Assembly: GCA_002703045.1 (NCBI GenBank)
Contig: PAEG01000069.1
Span: 1 to 5,729, forward strand
Reading direction: 5' to 3'
Origin: Acidimicrobiaceae bacterium
GTDB lineage: Bacteria; Actinomycetota; Acidimicrobiia; Acidimicrobiales; UBA8592
DNA: 5,729 nt
The notes beneath the pieces were generated by a model that worked only from the letters and a program-made list of their open reading frames with translations, ran no database searches and was not told the DNA's origin. Position 1 is the first letter of the stretch. Each line of letters opens with the position of its first letter. Made by a program: the position numbers and the translations under genes. Shown piece by piece: positions 1 to 5,471 of this stretch.

Positions 1-2
1 AC

Positions 3-995
3 GTAACTCGTACTTCTTGGCTTGCTGCTGGCCTCCCAGTCCATGTTGGAGCTTCAACTACTACTACGCAGTGTGGCTCCGGTCAGCATGCAAATACCTG
101 GGCCCATTCGCTAATTTCATCGGGAATGGCTGAAATAGTCATCGTTTGCGGCGTTGAGTCTATGTCGCACGTACCAATGGCATCCCAAATCCCCGTAGAT
201 GCAAATGGGGAGGCATATCTCGGAGAACGTTATACCGACGAATACAAAGAACTTTATGACCCAACGAACCAGCTTGAAGGTGCAGAACGTATAGCTGAAA
301 AGTGGGGTCTAACTCGTGAAGAGCTAGATCATTATGGGGCTAGATCCCAGCAGCTAGCAGCCCAAGCTTGGCAAGAAGGAAGGTTCGATGGTCAAATAGT
401 CCCGTTTAGCATCTCAGAGGATGGCTCTGAAATCCACGACCGTGATGAAGGACTCCGAGAGACCACTTTCGAAGGCCTCTCGAAACTTTCAACGATCGCT
501 GGGGCTAGTTATTTTGATGAAGCGGCGAAGTACCATACGGCGGGTACCGCATCGCAACTAGCTGATGCCGCTTCAGCACTTTTAGTGATGAGTGCATCAA
601 AAGCGGATGAATTGGGTCTATCACCAATGGCCCGAGTAGTCAGTTCCTGCTTGGTGGGAAGTGATCCAGAGTTGATGCTTACAGGACCTATCGCGGCTAC
701 CCAAAAATTGCTTCAAGATAGTGGATACACCAAAGATGATATAGACATCTTTGAAGTTAATGAAGCTTTCGCATCTGTAGTGCTTGCTTGGGCAAAAGAA
801 TTAGAAATAGAAGTGGATGACAGGGTGAATCCGAACGGGGGAGCGATTGCTATAGGTCATGCTCTGGGATCTACTGGCCCTCTACTAATTACAAAAACTG
901 TTCACGAACTTCAACGCTCTGGCGGTCGATTAGGACTTATAAGCATGTGTTGTGGCGGTGGTCTAGGAACAGGGACTTTAGTAGAGCGGTTATAG
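3..995 (+). CDS. Degradative thiolase (acetyl-CoA C-acyltransferase, FadA5/FadA6-like), 5' partial
   Basis: The enzyme cleaves a 3-ketoacyl-CoA with free CoA to give acetyl-CoA (or propionyl-CoA) and a shortened acyl-CoA, the last step of beta-oxidation, in the cytoplasm. The frame is open to the left edge, so the gene is truncated there. The 330 residues visible lack roughly the first 65-70 of a usual 390-residue thiolase. The nucleophilic Cys lies in TQCGSG (codon 72-74, fragment residue 24). NEAF follows at residue 253, the catalytic His in GHALGSTG at 286, and the second Cys in CCGGGLGTG at 316. The Asn-His and His-Cys spacings (33 and 30) match the thiolase family. The QCGS active site followed by GVESMS resembles actinobacterial steroid-type FadA proteins more than the usual C-x-SGLQA form; this subfamily call is inference. 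The ATG at 126 lies downstream of the active-site Cys and is internal. The Rieske gene follows after 34 bp on the same strand, suggesting an operon. Confidence 0.93.
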   Translation, partial: VTRTSWLAAGLPVHVGASTTTTQCGSGQHANTWAHSLISSGMAEIVIVCGVESMSHVPMASQIPVDANGEAYLGERYTDEYKELYDPTNQLEGAERIAEKWGLTREELDHYGARSQQLAAQAWQEGRFDGQIVPFSISEDGSEIHDRDEGLRETTFEGLSKLSTIAGASYFDEAAKYHTAGTASQLADAASALLVMSASKADELGLSPMARVVSSCLVGSDPELMLTGPIAATQKLLQDSGYTKDDIDIFEVNEAFASVVLAWAKELEIEVDDRVNPNGGAIAIGHALGSTGPLLITKTVHELQRSGGRLGLISMCCGGGLGTGTLVERL

Positions 996-1014
996 ACCGA
1001 TCGGCGTTTTGATA

Positions 1015-1029
1015 TTAAGGCCTTAAGTC
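1015..1029 (+). promoter_or_regulatory. Shine-Dalgarno of the Rieske gene inside a 12-bp palindrome
   Basis: AAGG at 1017-1020 lies 9 nt before the ATG at 1030 and supports that start. It sits inside the perfect palindrome TTAAGGCCTTAA (1015-1026). The palindrome could be an operator or could mask the ribosome site, but a 12-bp palindrome is expected about once in a window of this size by chance, so only the ribosome-site role is supported. Confidence 0.5.
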
Positions 1030-2190
1030 ATGAAAAAAACTGAACAAATAAAACAAATCTCAAAACTACTCAATCGAATTGACACGAACACCAATGTTGA
1101 CGCTGGTTGCTTTTATGAAAATCCAACTAGTAGCTACACTGATAAGGGATTGGCGCAAAGAGAATGGGATACGTTCTTTTGTAGCTCTCCTCAACTTGTT
1201 GGGCTAAGTGGTGACCTACCCGAACCATACTCCTTTTTTACTGTCAAAGAGTTAGGGACTCCAATATTGGCGGTTCGGGATAACAAAGGAGAATTTCGGG
1301 CTTTCGTGAACTCTTGCCGTCACCGAGGGGTGGTTGTCGAAGAACAGGAGCGTGGTACCTCCAAACGATTCACCTGCCAGTTTCACCGATGGACATATGA
1401 TTCGAACGGTACCCTTGTTGGCTTACCCAAAGCAGATCACTTCGGTGAGCTTGAAACTGAACGAAAAGGGCTGATCGAACTTCCATCAGAAGAAAGCCAT
1501 GGACTTCTTTGGGTTCATCCGGATCCCAATGGGTCAATTGATATAGGTGAAATGCTTACCGACAACCTAATAGATGAACTTGAAAGTTGGAACCTTCATG
1601 AACTAGAGCATCTCGGTAACGATTCGTACGACGTAGCGTGCAACTGGAAACTTGCTATGGATACTTTTGGTGAAACCTACCATTTCAGTAGCTTGCATGA
1701 AATGACGCTACATAACGCATTTCATGGAAATGTGCAATGCTACGACACCTTTGGGAATAACCATCGTATGCTGCTTTGCCGGAGAGAGATTGATGAAATG
1801 CGAAAGCTCCCAGAAAGCGATTGGGATATTACAACTGCTGCCTTACCTGTGTATTGGCTATTCCCCAATATTCAATTAATGCCATCCAAAGAGGGCTTAT
1901 ACCTAGTTCGAGCGTATCCCAACCCTGAAGACCCAGGTCAACATCGATCACTGATCAGTTTTTACTTACGTTCTCACTTTTCTGCTGATATCGAAATGAG
2001 AGAAGTTTTCACAATGATCTCACAAGGCTTCGCACAAATAATCCGGGACGAGGACTATGCGGTAGGTGAAAGTCAGCAAATTACAGCAAATAGTAAAGCA
2101 ATGAAATCTGTAATCTTCGGACGAAATGAACCAGCCCTTCATCATTATCACTCCACCTATGAACGTGTTCTAGAAGAAATGGGTGCTTAA
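1030..2190 (+). CDS. Rieske non-heme iron oxygenase, alpha (catalytic) subunit
   Basis: This is the terminal oxygenase of a ring-hydroxylating or demethylating system, which uses O2 and electrons delivered by a separate reductase or ferredoxin. At 386 residues it is a normal length for an alpha subunit. The N-terminal Rieske domain binds [2Fe-2S] through C96-R-H98 and, 17 residues later, C116-Q-F-H119. The C-terminal SRPBCC-type catalytic domain starts near residue 200. It carries the mononuclear iron site in GETYHFSSLH, with H218 and H223 as ligands and E215 at the position of the bridging acid. The third ligand is probably D342 in RDEDY (D340 is the alternative). The bridging residue is Glu, as in carnitine-oxygenase-like members, not Asp as in naphthalene dioxygenase. 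No beta subunit, ferredoxin or reductase is in the window. The start is supported by AAGG 9 nt upstream. The substrate is unknown; linkage to a thiolase suggests catabolism of a cyclic or branched compound. Confidence 0.93.
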   Translation: MKKTEQIKQISKLLNRIDTNTNVDAGCFYENPTSSYTDKGLAQREWDTFFCSSPQLVGLSGDLPEPYSFFTVKELGTPILAVRDNKGEFRAFVNSCRHRGVVVEEQERGTSKRFTCQFHRWTYDSNGTLVGLPKADHFGELETERKGLIELPSEESHGLLWVHPDPNGSIDIGEMLTDNLIDELESWNLHELEHLGNDSYDVACNWKLAMDTFGETYHFSSLHEMTLHNAFHGNVQCYDTFGNNHRMLLCRREIDEMRKLPESDWDITTAALPVYWLFPNIQLMPSKEGLYLVRAYPNPEDPGQHRSLISFYLRSHFSADIEMREVFTMISQGFAQIIRDEDYAVGESQQITANSKAMKSVIFGRNEPALHHYHSTYERVLEEMGA

Positions 2191-2202
2191 GGGAATTGAA
2201 GA

Positions 2203-2610
2203 TTAGTTATCAGTCAAAGCAACTGTAGCTTTCCCTTCGAGCAGGCGTTCACCGTCCCGTTCTAACCAAATTTCGCATTCAGCGAGTAGTTCGTTATTGG
2301 TATTATCGATCGAAATTACTTTTCCATGGGCAGTTAGAGTGTCTTCGCCTAGAACCCACCCTGTAAACCTTACGGTAAGTCTTCTGATGCAATCTTGTCC
2401 TTGCCAATTCATCAACATATTTACTAGATACGACAGATTGAGAGGCCCTTGATTTACTACTTTCCCTTTTATGCCCATCTTCTCGTTACCTTCCGCATCC
2501 CAGTGAATAGGGTACGGATCTCTAAGAAGCGCCGCCATGGTCTTCATTTTTTGAGGATCAACGGATGGGATATTCAAAGAAGGTATTTCATCGTCTTCTT
2601 TAATGTTCAA
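2203..2610 (-). CDS. MaoC-family (R)-specific hydratase subunit, hot-dog fold
   Basis: Probably the catalytic half of an enoyl-CoA hydratase or 3-hydroxyacyl-CoA dehydratase. The 135-residue protein is a single hot-dog domain. It contains the hydratase-2 style dyad D31-P-Y-P-I-H36 (D-x4-H), followed by VVNQGPLNLSYL, the segment where MaoC proteins have V-x-x-G and a Ser/Tyr-rich helix, and then RRLTVRF and a final beta sheet. The chosen start is TTG at 2610. AAGG (2621-2618) lies 7 nt upstream, whereas the first in-frame ATG (codon 22, position 2547) has no ribosome site and would remove residues just before the dyad. The start overlaps the end of the upstream gene by 11 nt. The upstream gene encodes a FAS1-like hot-dog subunit, so a heterodimer of the HadAB or ChsH1/ChsH2 kind is likely. 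The gene ends 12 bp from the convergent Rieske gene. The substrate is not determinable. Confidence 0.87.
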   Translation of the reverse strand: MNIKEDDEIPSLNIPSVDPQKMKTMAALLRDPYPIHWDAEGNEKMGIKGKVVNQGPLNLSYLVNMLMNWQGQDCIRRLTVRFTGWVLGEDTLTAHGKVISIDNTNNELLAECEIWLERDGERLLEGKATVALTDN

Positions 2611-3058
2611 TTTTCCCCCTTCGAAGTCTCCAAAAGCTTGTTGCTCTAGCCACTAGCTGACCTTCTTGATCGGATAGCTCGATTGCGAAAACGAACCGGT
2701 CGTACATGCTCCCGTCATCTGTATAAAGTCTCTCTACCTCCAGAATTTGGCCTTCGCAACTGTATTCAACGCCTTCACGAACAGGTTGAAAATACTCCCA
2801 ATCGTAGCCATCCAAGCCCACAGAGCCTGCTCCCTCAACTCGGCCTATTTCAAACAACTCAGCAATTGAAGTTTGGACTCCTTGTATCGGTATGTGGAAA
2901 AGCGCAATTGGGTGGACTAGGCCATCATCTAACTGTGGAGAGGTAGTGCAGTCAGTGAGAAGGTAGTTCTCCCAGCGGTCAATGGTTCTCTTGCCACCAG
3001 GAAACCGGTGCCCAACCAAGCCAAGCATATATTCTTCGGAAGGAACCATCGTAGACAT
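2600..3058 (-). CDS. FAS1-like/MaoC N-terminal-type dehydratase subunit, hot-dog fold
   Basis: Likely the partner half of a two-subunit hydratase/dehydratase acting on CoA thioesters. The 152-residue protein has the marks of the N-terminal FAS1-like hot-dog domain: V-G-H-R-F-P-G-G near residue 15, then T-I-D-R-W-E-N-Y. VHPIALF sits around residue 48, and the central helix reads GVQTSIAELFEIGRV. The sheet around YFQPVREGVEYSCEGQILEVER corresponds to the family's PL-x-x-G-x-x-Y segment, and the tail reads ATSFWRLRRG. It has no D-x4-H dyad, as expected for the non-catalytic half. The chosen start is ATG at 3058, one base after the stop of the PPOX gene (3062-3060), pointing to stop-start coupling; GAGAAGG lies 12 nt upstream. 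An upstream extension to 3121 would overlap the PPOX gene by 62 bp and add an Arg-rich stretch foreign to the family. ATG at 3049 is possible. Fused two-domain relatives include mesaconyl-C4-CoA hydratase-like proteins. Confidence 0.85.
   Translation of the reverse strand: MSTMVPSEEYMLGLVGHRFPGGKRTIDRWENYLLTDCTTSPQLDDGLVHPIALFHIPIQGVQTSIAELFEIGRVEGAGSVGLDGYDWEYFQPVREGVEYSCEGQILEVERLYTDDGSMYDRFVFAIELSDQEGQLVARATSFWRLRRGKIEH
2611..2621 (-). promoter_or_regulatory. Ribosome binding site supporting a TTG start of the MaoC subunit
   Basis: On the minus strand AAGGGGG (2621-2615) is followed by AAAA and TTG at 2610, leaving 7 nt between AAGG and the start. The site lies inside the last codons of the upstream FAS1-like gene, which fits translational coupling of the two hydratase subunits in similar amounts. 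Confidence 0.6.
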
Positions 3059-3059
3059 A

Positions 3060-3578
3060 CTACCGCATCGCCTTCTCGGCCTCCAATAAGGCCGGAAGGT
3101 CGTGACTGACGATTGATTCAACCTTCAATTGCATCATATGCCTATCAGGCGCTTGAAATGTTTCTAGTTCTTTCTTTATCCTCTCCTCAGAAGGCGGAAT
3201 TCCGCCAAAAGCTCGCGTAAGAAACGCTTCCGTATATTGCTGAAGCACTGCATCACTTTTGAAGATTTCAATACGTCCTCGTAAGGTAACCTGACGCCCT
3301 ATGTCAGAAGGATCCCATATGCAGAAAGACGCTGCAGGGTTTCTCATCCACGCATGGTATTTTGCTCTATTCGTAGTCGAAGTCACGGTGATTTTTTGAT
3401 CAAGAACTGTATACAACATTACTGCAGTAACAGGCTCATTAGATTTCGTAACCCAGGAAACAACGGCGTGGCTTGCTGTGGCAACAATCTCGTCTACTTC
3501 TTCATCAGAAAGTGAAAACGACTTAATCTCGCGACGTAACTTCCATGGTTCTTGCCGTTCGGAATCTGAGATAACCAT
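3060..3578 (-). CDS. Pyridoxamine 5'-phosphate oxidase-like split-barrel protein, possibly F420- or flavin-dependent
   Basis: Predicted cytoplasmic flavin- or F420-binding protein of the PPOX superfamily, about 172 residues from the chosen start. The split beta-barrel begins near residue 33 with ATASHAVVSWVTKSNEPV, then TAVMLYTVLDQKITVTST. The phosphate-contacting segment N-R71-A-K73 and MRNPAASFCIWDP follow, then VTLRGRIEIF. These match the order seen in PPOX-class F420-dependent enzymes, but cofactor choice cannot be read from the sequence, and classical PdxH is unlikely. It may reduce an enoyl or quinone-like intermediate, or play a redox or detoxifying role; that is conjecture. It is the first gene of the unit leading into the two hydratase subunits, with one base between its stop and the next ATG. 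ATG at 3578 was chosen because AAAGG lies 12 nt upstream. An in-frame TTG at 3623 would add 15 residues but has no visible ribosome site. Confidence 0.8.
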   Translation of the reverse strand: MVISDSERQEPWKLRREIKSFSLSDEEVDEIVATASHAVVSWVTKSNEPVTAVMLYTVLDQKITVTSTTNRAKYHAWMRNPAASFCIWDPSDIGRQVTLRGRIEIFKSDAVLQQYTEAFLTRAFGGIPPSEERIKKELETFQAPDRHMMQLKVESIVSHDLPALLEAEKAMR

Positions 3579-3663
3579 GGGTTTCGTTGGCCTTTCATCT
3601 ATGACGTAACGTATTGATATCAAATGAAGATTGATTAAGCGAATCTAGTGTAAAACTATATGT
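3579..3663. promoter_or_regulatory. Divergent intergenic region, likely promoters for both directions
   Basis: This is the only divergent junction in the window, so promoters for the PPOX-hydratase unit and the SnoaL-like gene are expected here. It contains the palindrome TTGATATCAA (3614-3623) and ACGTAACGT (3604-3612, a 9-bp odd palindrome). On the minus strand TTGATA (3623-3618) resembles a -35 box but has only a weak -10 (TAGATG) 16 bp on. On the plus strand TAAAAC (3651-3656) lies at a distance from the ATG that would suit a leaderless transcript. None of these boxes is strong. The role is inferred mainly from gene orientation. Confidence 0.4.
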
Positions 3664-4215
3664 ATGCAATCCGAGGAGCATCAGTTGCTTGCACGTCTTA
3701 TAGCGAAAGAGTCAATCCGCGACCTAGTGCTTGACTACTCATCAGCAGTTGCTGATAAAGACACTGAGTTCATGTCTTCACTCTTCGTTGATGATGCAGA
3801 TTTCGGACCATACGGGAAAGGCCCTGACGCCATAAAGCGACTGATGGAAACAACGATGGGTGAACTAGAACTAGGTATTATTCTTGTCACCAATCACAGA
3901 ATAAAATTTATTAATGATGTCAGAGCGGAAGGAGAGGTCTGGGCAAGATGTTTTGCTCAGAATGCAAGCGAAGGTTATTACGAGCAAGTAATCAAGTACG
4001 TTGACACCTATCGTCTTAGTTCCGTTGATACTTCGGGCATCGGAGCATGGAAATTCGAAAAGCGAAAACACCTTCTATACTTCGGCGAAGGTAAAGAATC
4101 TCCTTTGGTTCAGGATCCAGCTAATTGGCCTTCTAGCAATATAGGAGTTGGGGAGATTCTAATAGATGACCCCGATGTCCAAGAATTTAGAAAAAATCAA
4201 ACTAATAGAAATTGA
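3664..4215 (+). CDS. SnoaL-like / NTF2-like cone-fold protein (nuclear transport factor 2 family)
   Basis: A 183-residue protein of the SnoaL_4-like group, which includes small isomerases, dehydratases and hydrolases as well as proteins of unknown role, often next to oxygenases and CoA-ester enzymes in catabolic clusters. The N-terminal helix reads E-S-I-R-D-L-V-L-D-Y25, then DKDTEFMSSLFVDDADF (residues 31-47), the usual opening of this fold. A glycine-containing helix follows (GPDAIKRLM), then TNHRI with H78, a likely pocket residue. YVDTYR (112-117) and W129-K-F-E-K-R (129-134) form the last strands. A C-terminal tail of about 45 residues follows the core. ATG at 3664 has no upstream Shine-Dalgarno sequence. 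GAGGAG inside the gene precedes a TTG at 3685, which would give a protein seven residues shorter. Function is unassigned. It ends 1 bp from the CoA-transferase gene on the other strand. Confidence 0.82.
   Translation: MQSEEHQLLARLIAKESIRDLVLDYSSAVADKDTEFMSSLFVDDADFGPYGKGPDAIKRLMETTMGELELGIILVTNHRIKFINDVRAEGEVWARCFAQNASEGYYEQVIKYVDTYRLSSVDTSGIGAWKFEKRKHLLYFGEGKESPLVQDPANWPSSNIGVGEILIDDPDVQEFRKNQTNRN
3673..3687 (+). promoter_or_regulatory. Internal Shine-Dalgarno with alternative TTG start of the SnoaL-like gene
   Basis: GAGGAG (3673-3678) is followed after 6 nt by an in-frame TTG at 3685. If used, the protein would begin at residue 8 of the ATG-initiated form and still keep the whole first helix. 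The ATG at 3664 would then be outside the gene or serve only a leaderless transcript. The sequence alone does not decide this. Confidence 0.35.
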
Positions 4216-4216
4216 T

Positions 4217-5446
4217 TTACCGGATAATGCCGCTATTTCGAAGTTCTTCTATCTCATCAAGATGCATTTGAAGTTCGGAAGTGAGGATGTCATTAGTGTT
4301 CTCTCCAAGTGAGGGTGGGGGGGTGTCTGCCCCATCCTGAACGCCAGAAATCTTTAGTGGATTCCCAGCTGCTAGTGCTGAGTCGCCAGTTTGAGTGGGT
4401 ATTTCGACAAGCATATTTCGAGATTTGATATGGGGGTCATCAATAATATCTTCAGCTGTGAATATTGGAGCTGCGGCAATCCCAGCATCTGCAAGGCGGC
4501 CGCACACTTCGATTGGTGCATGGTTTCCGGCCCATTGATGGACAGTCTTCCGAAGTGTCTCTATATTTCTTACCCAACCATCCCGACTGGAAAAGCGAGG
4601 GTCGTTAAGCCATTCTTCTTTTCCGAGTAGCTCAGCGAATCGCTTAAATTGATGTTCTCTGCCGATTTGTATAACAATCTCGCCCTTCAAAATATCAAAA
4701 CTGTGATTAATGAGAGAGCTTGGGGTGCGGGGGTCGCGGCCCATTGAAAAATAATTTGGGACAATGTCAGCGAAAGCGATCATCGAGTCAAACATTGCAA
4801 GGTCGATGTATTGACCTACTCCTGTAGTTTCTCTGGATCGAAGCGCAGCTAAAATAGCGATAACAGCGAAAAGTCCAGTTCCTGTATCACCAAGTGCTCC
4901 GGCAGGAGAGACTTTGAGTTCTTTACCAGGGGGTCGATTGAATGTGTAGAGGCCTGACATCGCTTCCACAATTGGGGCGAATGCTGGCCAATCCATATAA
5001 GGACTATCTGAATCCTGGCCGAAACCTGAGATGGAGAGATAAATAAGCGACTCGTCAAGCAATGAGAGCGAAGAGTAGTCAAGGCCAAAGGTTTCCATCG
5101 TTCCCGCTTTAAAATTTTCAGCTACAACATCAAATTTTGGAACCAGTTGTTTGAAGAGATCTTGTCCGGACTCGTGTTTAAGATCGATACCAATGCTTTT
5201 CTTAGACAAATTATTTCGAAGAAAAGTTGCTCCAACCTGGTTCCCAGACAAGTCGTTAACTGCGGGAAGAGAGCTTCGCCCCAAATCACCTCGAACAGGG
5301 TGTTCAACTTTTACTACCTCAGCGCCCAAACGAGCTAGAAGCTGAGTAGCAAAAGGTAGCGATTGCATTTGCTCAACTGCTAGAACTCTGACTCCATTTA
5401 ACGGGCTATCTATTGAATCGTCGTTTGTATCTGATGAAGTAACCAA
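4217..5446 (-). CDS. Class III CoA-transferase, CaiB/BaiF (formyl-CoA transferase-like)
   Basis: Transfers CoA from a donor thioester to an organic acid through an aspartyl-CoA anhydride/thioester intermediate; cytoplasmic, usually an interlinked dimer. The 409 residues are the normal length. Motifs in order: GVRVLAVEQ and LLARLGAEVVKVEHP (18-50), N79-L-S-K-K-S-I-G-I-D-L-K in the CoA-binding region, and VVAENFKAGTMETFGLDY (107-124). These are followed by S-I-S-G-F-G (138-143) and the catalytic Asp D187 in GALGDTGTG, leading into AALRSRETTGVGQYIDLAM. The C-terminus has PSLGENTNDIL (378-388). The start is TTG at 5446, set by a strong AGGAGGAG at 5463-5456 with 9 nt spacing; no in-frame ATG fits. 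A 25-bp gap to the upstream leuA suggests co-transcription. Acid substrate and CoA donor cannot be told from sequence, because this family includes carnitine, bile acid, citramalate/mesaconate and racemase relatives; a racemase is less likely given the full-length form. Confidence 0.93.
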   Translation of the reverse strand: MVTSSDTNDDSIDSPLNGVRVLAVEQMQSLPFATQLLARLGAEVVKVEHPVRGDLGRSSLPAVNDLSGNQVGATFLRNNLSKKSIGIDLKHESGQDLFKQLVPKFDVVAENFKAGTMETFGLDYSSLSLLDESLIYLSISGFGQDSDSPYMDWPAFAPIVEAMSGLYTFNRPPGKELKVSPAGALGDTGTGLFAVIAILAALRSRETTGVGQYIDLAMFDSMIAFADIVPNYFSMGRDPRTPSSLINHSFDILKGEIVIQIGREHQFKRFAELLGKEEWLNDPRFSSRDGWVRNIETLRKTVHQWAGNHAPIEVCGRLADAGIAAAPIFTAEDIIDDPHIKSRNMLVEIPTQTGDSALAAGNPLKISGVQDGADTPPPSLGENTNDILTSELQMHLDEIEELRNSGIIR

Positions 5447-5455
5447 TGGATGAAA

Positions 5456-5463
5456 CTCCTCCT
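5456..5463 (-). promoter_or_regulatory. Strong Shine-Dalgarno that fixes the TTG start of the CoA-transferase
   Basis: On the minus strand AGGAGGAG (5463-5456) precedes the TTG at 5446 with a 9-nt spacer. It is the best ribosome site in the window and lies in the 25-bp gap after the leuA stop. It argues for the TTG even though the codon is a weak initiator. Confidence 0.75.
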
Positions 5464-5471
5464 AGAAACCG

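Noticed and set aside
126..995. Thiolase gene beginning at ATG 126
   Set aside because: The same frame is open to the left edge and contains the catalytic Cys at 72-74, so the ATG is internal and the gene is cut by the window edge.
2189..2237. Inverted repeat AAGGGAA / TTCCCTT across the convergent junction as a terminator
   Set aside because: The 7-bp arms are 35 nt apart, there is no U-tract on either strand, and one arm is in coding sequence. It is more likely chance.
2449..2649. Plus-strand open frame opposite the MaoC subunit
   Set aside because: It is antisense to two well-supported hot-dog genes and its translation shows no recognisable domain.
2683..2946. Plus-strand open frame opposite the FAS1-like gene
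   Set aside because: It lies wholly antisense to a gene with clear family motifs and looks like a chance frame.
3059..3121. N-terminal extension of the FAS1-like gene into the PPOX gene
   Set aside because: It would overlap the upstream gene by 62 bp and add an Arg-rich stretch with no family resemblance; ATG 3058 directly after the PPOX stop is better.
3579..3623. Longer PPOX protein from TTG 3623
   Set aside because: No ribosome site precedes the TTG, and the extra 15 residues show no family motif. ATG 3578 was preferred, but the choice is not certain.
4317..4323. Run of seven G (seven C on the coding strand) in the CoA-transferase as a phase-variable tract
   Set aside because: It encodes an ordinary Pro-Pro-Pro before the conserved SLGENT motif, the frame is intact, and enzymes of this type are not known phase-variable loci.
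5122..5345. Several small open frames on both strands inside the CoA-transferase gene
   Set aside because: They lie in other frames of a strongly supported gene, contain no known motif and have no convincing start signal.
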